A DNA stretch of 12,937 nucleotides from assembly GCA_025454675.1 (NCBI GenBank), contig JALONZ010000030.1, forward strand, positions 1 to 12,937. The letters run 5' to 3'. A model generated the notes under the pieces. It did not search any database and was not told the origin of the DNA. It saw only the letters and a list, made by a program, of their open reading frames with translations. The stretch is from Anaerolineae bacterium (GTDB lineage Bacteria > Chloroflexota > Anaerolineae > Aggregatilineales > Phototrophicaceae). Shown piece after piece: positions 1 to 5,578 of the stretch (position 1 is its first letter; every line of letters begins with the position of its first letter). A program made the translations under genes and the position numbers.

Positions 1-950
1 CGGTTATCGCCCACATATTCAAACACGGGATGAAACACGGTTTGGTCGCGGTCTACACCCATCACTTCTTCAATCGCCATCACACGGCGCGAACCATCGC
101 CCAGGCGTTGGATTTGCACCACCACATCCACCGATTCCGCCAGTTGCGTCCGTAAAATGGCGAGTGGCAAATAGGGGGTATGCGCGGTCATCAAAATTTC
201 GAGCCGCGCGAGGGCATCTTGGGGTGTATTGGCGTGCATGGATACCATCCCGCCATCATAGCCTGTTTGCAAGGCTTGGATAAATAAGCTGGTTTCTTCA
301 CCTGTGTTGATTTCGCTCATGATGATGCGGTCTGGGCGGATTTTCATGGCGCTGGTGATGAGTTGTGCGTTGGTCACACCCCCTTTGCCCTCATAATTGG
401 GTGGATTGCCTTCTAACATGACGAGATGAGGTTTATTGATACGGAGTGTCCCCGCATCTGCCACTGTGACAATGCGTTCTTCATCAGGGATGAGATGCAC
501 CAGCGCATTCAACAAGGTGGTTTTTCCGCTACCTGTGCCACCCGAAACAAGGATATTCATCCGATTTTTGATGGCTGTATCCAGATAATCGGCGATTTCT
601 GGGGTGAATGCGCTCAATTTGAGCAAATCTTCCATCATCAACATGCGATGTGGAAATTTGCGGATGGTGACAGACGGACTTTGTACCACAGGGGGCATGA
701 TGATATGCACCCGCGACCCGTCTGATAGGCGTGCATCTACAATCGGATTGGTCGCGCTGGGTAGATTACCTGTGAAGGCGGCGAGGGCTTGAATGGTGAT
801 GAGATAATCTTGTTCGCTATTGAAGCGCAAATCGGCATGATTCAAAACGCCGTGTTTTTCGTAGTAAATGGTTTGGTGGTTATTCACCAAAATTTCCATC
901 ACTTGCGGGTCTTCAATCAATTGGGTGAGGATGCCGAATGGGAGCGACAT
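1..950 (-). CDS. CpaF/TadA-type secretion ATPase, 3' end outside the window
   Basis: Translating the minus strand from ATG at 950 gives 316 open residues to the window edge. GGTGSGKT (about residues 137-144) is a Walker A motif. DARLSDGSR (72-80), IRPDRIIMSE (about 194-203, Walker B region) and MHANTPQDALARLE (238-251) are the conserved blocks of CpaF/TadA ATPases, which are hexameric cytoplasmic motors of type IV/Tad pili and related type II systems. A purine-rich GAAAGGAAAAGG lies just upstream of the ATG. The protein begins directly at the ILTQLIEDPQVMEI segment, so the N-terminal helical region of about 100 residues found in many CpaF proteins is absent. The usual VGE(V/C)RGGEA stretch reads MSEINTGEET, with Ser for Gly and Asn for the conserved Arg. 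The family is clear; the pilus or secretion system it drives cannot be told from this fragment. Confidence 0.9.
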   Translation of the reverse strand, partial: MSLPFGILTQLIEDPQVMEILVNNHQTIYYEKHGVLNHADLRFNSEQDYLITIQALAAFTGNLPSATNPIVDARLSDGSRVHIIMPPVVQSPSVTIRKFPHRMLMMEDLLKLSAFTPEIADYLDTAIKNRMNILVSGGTGSGKTTLLNALVHLIPDEERIVTVADAGTLRINKPHLVMLEGNPPNYEGKGGVTNAQLITSAMKIRPDRIIMSEINTGEETSLFIQALQTGYDGGMVSMHANTPQDALARLEILMTAHTPYLPLAILRTQLAESVDVVVQIQRLGDGSRRVMAIEEVMGVDRDQTVFHPVFEYVGDN

Positions 951-1024
951 GGTGCCTTTTCCTTTCTGGATAAAATCGAATTGTTATCATCAGTGTCGCA
1001 TAAAGCCGATTTCGTCACGATGGA

Positions 1025-1060
1025 CTTGTGGACGGCTGTCCACCTGTCCTTGTGGACAGG
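1025..1060. repeat. Two adjacent hairpins with a 9-bp direct repeat
   Basis: GTGGAC (1028-1033) pairs with GTCCAC (1038-1043) across a 4-nt loop. CCTGTCC (1043-1049) pairs with GGACAGG (1054-1060) across loop TTGT. CTTGTGGAC occurs twice (1025-1033 and 1049-1057), so GTCCAC could pair with either copy. The block lies 75 nt upstream of the CpaF start codon and may be a leader structure or a protein-binding site; the role is unproven. Confidence 0.55.
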
Positions 1061-1078
1061 GTATATGTCATTTCGCGC

Positions 1079-1124
1079 GGGCGGACATACGCGCCAAAAT
1101 CAGGCGCTAGTACCGCCCCTACAA
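1079..1124 (-). repeat. TTGTAGGGGCGG palindromic element, copy 1
   Basis: Read on the minus strand it begins TTGTAGGGGCGG, contains GCGCC and GGCGC arms, and ends GTCCGCCC. GGGCGG on the outside pairs with CCGCCC. It shares the same start, the inner GCGC and GGCGCGTAT/CCCGTAT blocks and the CCGCCC end with the element at 1192-1232, in opposite orientation. Confidence 0.6.
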
Positions 1125-1191
1125 GCCTGCTAATTATCACACAGGCGGGCATACGCGCCCGAAAGCACTCCTACACACCAAATAGGCATGA

Positions 1192-1234
1192 TTGTAGGGG
1201 CGGATTAGGGCGCAACGCCCGTATATCCGCCCTA
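1192..1234 (+). repeat. TTGTAGGGGCGG palindromic element, copy 2, nested hairpin at the LuxR stop
   Basis: The outer arms GGGCGGAT (1198-1205) and ATCCGCCC (1225-1232) are perfect complements. Inside them is GGGCG (1208-1212), CAA, CGCCC (1216-1220). The outer arm extends to TAG/CTA with one bulged G. The element overlaps the stop codon (1232-1234) of the minus-strand LuxR gene, so it probably also folds at the 3' end of that mRNA. Confidence 0.7.
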
Positions 1235-1678
1235 GACTAACCGATATTGCACGGCGAACATGGCGACCCCTGTGCGTGATGTGACCCCGAATTTGCTAAA
1301 AATATTATCCAGATGAAATTTTACCGTGCGGATGGTCATCCCCAAGTGATGGGCGATTTCTTTGTTGCTCATCCCCTCCACCACATCTTTTATCACATCC
1401 AACTCGCGCGGGGTGAGGTGAATATGGGCGGGCAGGGTGGCGGATGGGGTTGGGGTGATTTTGAGCGCATCTACAATATCTTGGGTGGTATAAATGGTTT
1501 GTTGAATCAAATTTATGAGGACTGTCATGGCGAGTAGGGCTTGTTGATGACCTGCGAATGTGTGTTGATAAATAGTCGCTTGCGATAAAATGACGTGTAA
1601 TTGCGCCATCAACAACGATTCAATTTGGTCAGCGAGAATCGTTTTTTCGGATTTGATGTGATTCTGTGGGTCATCCAT
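1232..1678 (-). CDS. Stand-alone LuxR/NarL-type HTH transcriptional regulator
   Basis: A 148-residue protein whose C-terminal third (about 87-145) is a LuxR/GerE DNA-binding domain: LTPRELDVIKDVVEGMSNKE, then the recognition-helix region RTVKFHLDNIFSKFGVTSR. The N-terminal 80 residues look helical and show no receiver Asp pocket and no recognisable ligand domain, so the input signal is unknown. I chose ATG at 1678 because GAGGA sits about 8 nt upstream. An in-frame ATG at 1714 would add 12 residues but has no such site and would run into the intergenic promoter region. It is divergent from the HMG-CoA reductase gene with 118 nt between the starts, so it may regulate that gene or itself; this is inference from position only. 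The stop codon is embedded in a palindromic element. Confidence 0.88.
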   Translation of the reverse strand: MDDPQNHIKSEKTILADQIESLLMAQLHVILSQATIYQHTFAGHQQALLAMTVLINLIQQTIYTTQDIVDALKITPTPSATLPAHIHLTPRELDVIKDVVEGMSNKEIAHHLGMTIRTVKFHLDNIFSKFGVTSRTGVAMFAVQYRLV

Positions 1679-1699
1679 GCGCCTATCCTCACAAAATAT

Positions 1700-1727
1700 T
1701 TGGCGAAAAATCAAAATCGGTTATACT
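1700..1727 (+). promoter_or_regulatory. Candidate promoter of the HMG-CoA reductase gene
   Basis: TTGGCG (1700-1705) and TATACT (1722-1727) are separated by 16 nt and resemble sigma-70 -35 and -10 boxes. Transcription would start near 1734, giving a leader of about 60 nt. On the other strand TATAAC overlaps the same place with only a weak -35, so the divergent LuxR promoter may overlap it. Confidence 0.5.
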
Positions 1728-1780
1728 CTAGTTTAACAAAAATCAAAAAATAGTCATAAATAACCGTCTTGTGCGTTCTT

Positions 1781-1787
1781 AAAGGAG
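1781..1787 (+). promoter_or_regulatory. Strong ribosome binding site (AAAGGAG)
   Basis: AAAGGAG ends 9 nt before the ATG at 1797 and fixes the start of the HMG-CoA reductase gene. Confidence 0.8.
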
Positions 1788-1796
1788 TCTCTGGTC

Positions 1797-3341
1797 ATGT
1801 CTATTACCATCCCTACGTTGATTCTCAAACAATTATATACCTTTGGCAGTTTAGAAAATATTGAAGGGGGCATCAAGTTTTCGCTCAAAAATCGTTTAAG
1901 CGATACCCGTGTTGTGGCGATTCAATCCGTGGCAATTAATGGTCATGAGATGCCACACGGCGCAATTTTGCTGGAATTGGATGATGCACCCCCGCGCAAA
2001 ATCACCCCCACATTTGAACCGATTGATTTTCCGTTGGCGAAAGTGGTCACATTCATCGTCCATACCGAACATCTGCCAGAAGGCAAGCATAGCATTGAAA
2101 TAACAGTGGAAGCGGAGATGTTTGGCGCACTCAATATCGCCGTAGAAGATTCTATCACGACCAAAGATGAACATCTCGTCCGCATCCCGCGCGATAGCAG
2201 TGATGATTATAGCGATGCCATCATCAAAGAACGCCAAGCCTTTGTCGCAGAATTTACGGGCAAAACATTGGAGCATGTTCCGCAATATTCATTCGACCCA
2301 CATATCACCAAAGGCAATATTGAGCATTTCATCGGGGTGGCACAAATCCCAATCGGATGCGCGGGTCCCATTCATATCAATGGTGAACACGCCAAAGGGG
2401 AGTTTATTGTGCCGATGGCGACCAGCGAGGGGACATTGGTGGCATCATACAATCGGGGCATTAAGGTGATTAACCTGAGTGGTGGCGCACGATGCACCGT
2501 CGTCGGTGATGCCATGCAACGCGCCCCTGTGTTTGTGTTCAATAATGCGTTGGAGGGGCGCGAATTTTTGAAATGGGTGAATGACCACATTGATAAAATC
2601 CGCACCGAAGCCGAATCAACATCGAGTGTGGCAAAATTGCAATATATTGACCCCTATTTGGCAAATAAATTTGTGTTTTTGCGTTTTAATTATTCAACAG
2701 GCGATGCGGCGGGGCAAAATATGGTCGGACGTGCCACCTTTGCCGCGTGTAGTTGGGTCTTAGACCACTATCCCGAACCGATTCAACATTTTTATTTGGA
2801 ATCGAATTTTGCCACCGACAAAAAAGCCTCTCAGGTGAATATCATGCGGACACGCGGTAAACGTGTGACCGCCGAAGCGACCATCAAGCGCGATGTGCTG
2901 AATCATGTGATGCGTGTTGAACCATCCAGCTTGCATAATCATTCCAAAGTGGCAAATGTCGGCGCATTTTTGTCGGGTGCGAATAACAATGGGTGTCATT
3001 CGCCCAATGCCATCACCGCGATTTTTATCGCAACCGGTCAAGATGTGGCGAATGTGGCTGAATCATCGGCGGGTGTGGTGTATACCGAATTGACTGATGA
3101 AGGTGATTTGTATATTTCCATCACCATCCCTTCATTGATTGTGGCGACATACGGTGGGGGAACTGGGCTGGCGACACAGCGCGAATGTTTAGAATTGATG
3201 GATTGTTATGGGCGGGGCAGGGTGAACAAACTGGCAGAAATTATTGCGGGGGTGGTGTTGGCGGGCGAATTGTCGCTGGCATCTGCCATTTCATCATCCG
3301 ATTGGGTATCCAGCCACGAACAATATGGACGGAATCGCTAG
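1797..3341 (+). CDS. Class I 3-hydroxy-3-methylglutaryl-CoA reductase with extra N-terminal domain
   Basis: A 514-residue protein. Residues about 140-514 carry the HMG-CoA reductase fold, which reduces HMG-CoA to mevalonate with NAD(P)H for isoprenoid synthesis. All four catalytic residues are visible: Glu211 in MATSEGTLVAS, Lys342 in TDKKAS, Asp416 in GQDVANV and His507 in SSHEQYGR. The cofactor-side motif TGDAAGQNMV lies at 301-310 and the PIGCAGP entry loop at 185-191. The layout (DKK lysine, C-terminal SH box) matches the class I enzymes of eukaryotes, archaea and some bacteria rather than the class II degradative type. Residues 1-130 are soluble and beta-rich by appearance, with no membrane helices, unlike the membrane anchor of eukaryotic enzymes; I do not recognise this part. 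It is probably monocistronic, followed by a hairpin at 3357-3379. Confidence 0.93.
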   Translation: MSITIPTLILKQLYTFGSLENIEGGIKFSLKNRLSDTRVVAIQSVAINGHEMPHGAILLELDDAPPRKITPTFEPIDFPLAKVVTFIVHTEHLPEGKHSIEITVEAEMFGALNIAVEDSITTKDEHLVRIPRDSSDDYSDAIIKERQAFVAEFTGKTLEHVPQYSFDPHITKGNIEHFIGVAQIPIGCAGPIHINGEHAKGEFIVPMATSEGTLVASYNRGIKVINLSGGARCTVVGDAMQRAPVFVFNNALEGREFLKWVNDHIDKIRTEAESTSSVAKLQYIDPYLANKFVFLRFNYSTGDAAGQNMVGRATFAACSWVLDHYPEPIQHFYLESNFATDKKASQVNIMRTRGKRVTAEATIKRDVLNHVMRVEPSSLHNHSKVANVGAFLSGANNNGCHSPNAITAIFIATGQDVANVAESSAGVVYTELTDEGDLYISITIPSLIVATYGGGTGLATQRECLELMDCYGRGRVNKLAEIIAGVVLAGELSLASAISSSDWVSSHEQYGRNR

Positions 3342-3356
3342 TATTTATCAGATAGT

Positions 3357-3380
3357 AGGGCGCGATGAAATTGCGCCCTT
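3357..3380 (+). terminator. Hairpin after the HMG-CoA reductase gene
   Basis: AGGGCGC (3357-3363) pairs with GCGCCCT (3373-3379); a G-T and an A-T pair extend the stem around loop TGAAA. No clear U-tract follows, so it is either a weak intrinsic terminator or a repeat-derived hairpin. Confidence 0.55.
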
Positions 3381-3409
3381 ATCCCTATTGTAAAGGTATA
3401 TAGCAGAAA

Positions 3410-3838
3410 ATGGGCTTTACTTACTATAAAACGATGTTGATGATTGCCGAAACAACAGTTTTATCATGGGATGACTTTTTCGAGATGCTAAAGGCAGAAT
3501 TTATCAATAACCCTGCTAAAATTGTTGAAAAAATGAGCGATAAACAGATTCAAATTCGCTATAAAACATGGGTTTTCAATTTATATTGGGAAACACAACC
3601 CCATGTATTGGAAGAATCACAAGAAATTGCACAGATATTTGCAAAAAATCGCCCAGATAAAGATATTATTGGCAAATGTCATCGGCGTATCACCACTGCA
3701 TCAAATCCAGACCCTGATATGGAATATTTTAACGATTATGTTTATGTGTTGCAGGTGTTTGAGCGAATCCCTGATAGCTATATTTTTGATAATCAAGCAG
3801 GGCATGTTTATAAATCCACCGAAAGCCCACCTGCATAA
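3410..3838 (+). CDS. Hypothetical protein, 142 aa
   Basis: I do not recognise this protein. It is soluble in appearance, with no signal peptide or membrane helix, rich in aromatic and charged residues, and probably mostly helical at residues 15-85. Cys is nearly absent. The base composition is clearly more AT-rich than in the HMG-CoA reductase or recombinase genes beside it, which may mean a different origin. The start at 3410 has only AAAGG 13 nt upstream; later in-frame ATGs at 3434 and 3440 are possible but have no better site. It is convergent with the tyrosine recombinase gene, with stops 7 nt apart. The region between the reductase and this gene holds only the 3357 hairpin, so read-through transcription is possible. 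Confidence 0.6.
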   Translation: MGFTYYKTMLMIAETTVLSWDDFFEMLKAEFINNPAKIVEKMSDKQIQIRYKTWVFNLYWETQPHVLEESQEIAQIFAKNRPDKDIIGKCHRRITTASNPDPDMEYFNDYVYVLQVFERIPDSYIFDNQAGHVYKSTESPPA

Positions 3839-3845
3839 TTATGAG

Positions 3846-4889
3846 CTATGATTCACCATCACCCCAATCGCCTTCTTCCCAGCCCAATAAATCGCTCATC
3901 AATACCCCGCCTAAATTTTCTTTGGGCAATTTGTTCAAATACTTCTCGGTGATGGCGATGCTACTATGACGCAATAACTGGCTGATTTTTTCAATCGGCA
4001 CACCCGCATTGAACAACGCGCCCGCCACAGAACGGCGTAAATCGTGCGGGGCAACATGGTCTATGCCTGCATATAACGCACAGTCGCCGACCACGCGCCA
4101 AATGCCATCGGTAGATAAGCCTGTCTTGCCAATCTTTCCCCCTTTCCAGATGCGCCGCAGGATGTGACTATTGCGGTCTGGTGTGGACAGTTTTCGCCAC
4201 GATTCCAGCGCATTCATCACAGAACGGGGCAGGTCAATGGTGGCGGTTTTGCGCCCCTTGCCATGCACGCGCAACACAGGGCGGTTATTTTGGGCGGTGA
4301 TGTCTGACCATTTCGCCACCGATAATTCTTCACGGCGTAGCGCGAGGGTGCATAACATGGTCATGATTAACACATTGCGCTGGGCTTGCGATTCATGTTT
4401 GGCAATTCCCCGACTGGCTTGGAGCATGGCGTGAATTTCGTCAATCGAAAGCCATTTGCCCGGTCGTTGACCCTCCTCAGCGCGGGGAATCCGCACCCGA
4501 CTGAGTGATGCAACGGTGTAATCATCCAACCAACCCGCTTCTGCCAATAAATCGGCGAGGGTCATGATGGCGGCGCGTGCCTGATTCAATGCCTGTTTAT
4601 GTTGCTCATTATTGACCAACATGCCTAACCAAGCGCGGACTTGGGGCGGGGTGAGGGCTTTTTGCAAAATAGGGACGGGGAGCGCCATCATGCGTTTGAT
4701 ACGCTCCCCGCCTGTGGTCGGATTCATCCCCGCCACATTCACCAAAAAGGTATCCACCCACCGAAAATAAGCCCGTTGGGTATGGGTGCTACTGGCACGA
4801 CCGGGTAATGCCAACATAAAATTAAATGTCAGGTCGTTAAGGTCTGTACTCAGTTGATTTTCTTGGCGTGGGATGATGATATTGGACAT
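3846..4889 (-). CDS. Tyrosine recombinase / integrase (phage integrase family)
   Basis: A 347-residue protein with the two-domain plan of XerC/D-like recombinases. An N-terminal SAM-like core-binding domain (about 20-125; TQRAYFRWVDTFL) is followed by the catalytic domain (about 140-330). All catalytic residues are present: Arg185 in LALRREEL, Lys211 in HGKGRK, His282 and Arg285 in PHDLRR, His308 in LLRHSS and the nucleophile Tyr317 in TEKYLN. It should therefore be able to cut and rejoin DNA. The start codon lies only 3 nt after the stop of the upstream lipoprotein gene and has no good ribosome site of its own, so translation is probably coupled. I found no flanking att-like direct repeat and no excisionase; the only tRNA in the window is more than 4.6 kb away. 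Its target site is unknown. Confidence 0.93.
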   Translation of the reverse strand: MSNIIIPRQENQLSTDLNDLTFNFMLALPGRASSTHTQRAYFRWVDTFLVNVAGMNPTTGGERIKRMMALPVPILQKALTPPQVRAWLGMLVNNEQHKQALNQARAAIMTLADLLAEAGWLDDYTVASLSRVRIPRAEEGQRPGKWLSIDEIHAMLQASRGIAKHESQAQRNVLIMTMLCTLALRREELSVAKWSDITAQNNRPVLRVHGKGRKTATIDLPRSVMNALESWRKLSTPDRNSHILRRIWKGGKIGKTGLSTDGIWRVVGDCALYAGIDHVAPHDLRRSVAGALFNAGVPIEKISQLLRHSSIAITEKYLNKLPKENLGGVLMSDLLGWEEGDWGDGES

Positions 4890-4892
4890 GAG

Positions 4893-5567
4893 CTACTCGC
4901 TAATAACAATTTCAAACGGGTCTAAAGTGGCAGATGTCCACATGGCGGGTCCAGGGTAGCCAAAATGCACTTCACCACTGGCGCTACCTGTCACACTGAG
5001 CGCATCTGCTGAATTTGCCACGAGGGTGATGACCACCTCCCAACTATTTCGCGTTACCGCACTCAGGATAGTTATGGCGTTCAAATTCGATTCAAATGTG
5101 TAGTCTGATGGCACGGCGGGATTATAACTCAGGGCTAATGTCTCGCCTTTGATGTTGCTGATGATGAAATTATATGAAGGCATCCCTAAATCAATCGCCC
5201 GCACATATATTTGGAACGTCTCGCCGACTTTGGGTGTGGTGGATGTGACGCAATAGGCTAAATGGGTATCAATTTGTCCGCCAACCGCATTTGGATTCAT
5301 CGGGTCGGGTATCCTTGTTGGCGCGGTGACGGGTGGTTGGCGCACTGTGATTACACATGGCACATTTTCGGCTTGAGGTGTGGGGAATGGGGTGGGTGTT
5401 GGGTTATCAAAATTCAGGGTAGGCGTGGGTGTTGCTTCTATGATGGGTGGGGTTATCATGATTGCTGTTGGTGCGGGTCCGTCAGGATAGACGGGTAAAA
5501 TATCCATGTCAGATAAACCGACACAGCCACCAAACAATAGTAAAAAGATGAAAATCAGTGTCGCCAT
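4893..5567 (-). CDS. Putative lipoprotein with Pro/Thr-rich linker
   Basis: A 224-residue protein. A hydrophobic stretch MATLIFIFLLLFGGC ends in a lipobox-like LFGGC, making Cys15 the likely lipidation site; the n-region lacks a positive charge and -3 is Phe, so the signal is atypical. Residues 25-90 are low-complexity Pro/Thr repeats (ATPTPT, PTPTPFPTP), a typical exported linker. Residues 95-224 look like a beta-sandwich, and Cys71 and Cys106 could form a disulfide. I recognise no enzymatic motif. I chose the second ATG (5567) because AGGAG lies 8 nt before it, whereas the first (5573) would be only 2 nt away. It lies 11 nt after the fusion glycosyltransferase and 3 nt before the recombinase, within one operon. 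Confidence 0.75.
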   Translation of the reverse strand: MATLIFIFLLLFGGCVGLSDMDILPVYPDGPAPTAIMITPPIIEATPTPTLNFDNPTPTPFPTPQAENVPCVITVRQPPVTAPTRIPDPMNPNAVGGQIDTHLAYCVTSTTPKVGETFQIYVRAIDLGMPSYNFIISNIKGETLALSYNPAVPSDYTFESNLNAITILSAVTRNSWEVVITLVANSADALSVTGSASGEVHFGYPGPAMWTSATLDPFEIVISE

Positions 5568-5578
5568 ATACATATCTC

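Larger units (their letters stand above)
951..1231. other. Non-coding region with stacked hairpins and palindromic repeats
   Basis: I see no credible gene in these 281 bases between the CpaF start and the LuxR stop. They hold two adjacent hairpins sharing sequence (1028-1060), an inverted-repeat element at 1079-1124, a decayed related stretch at about 1142-1175 (GGCGGGCATACGCGCCC ... CCTACA) and a nested palindrome at 1194-1234. The CpaF promoter and leader must lie here, but I could not assign a convincing -10/-35 pair on the minus strand. Confidence 0.6.

Noticed and set aside
426..1240. Several plus-strand open frames of 60-115 codons over the CpaF gene and its leader
   Set aside because: They lie antisense to the well-supported CpaF reading frame or inside repeats, have no ribosome sites, and their translations resemble no protein family.
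1896..3041. Antisense and out-of-frame open frames inside the HMG-CoA reductase gene
   Set aside because: The 514-residue frame carries all catalytic motifs; the others are compositional shadows.
3846..5567. Prophage or integrative element around the recombinase
   Set aside because: No phage structural, replication, excisionase or conjugation genes are nearby.
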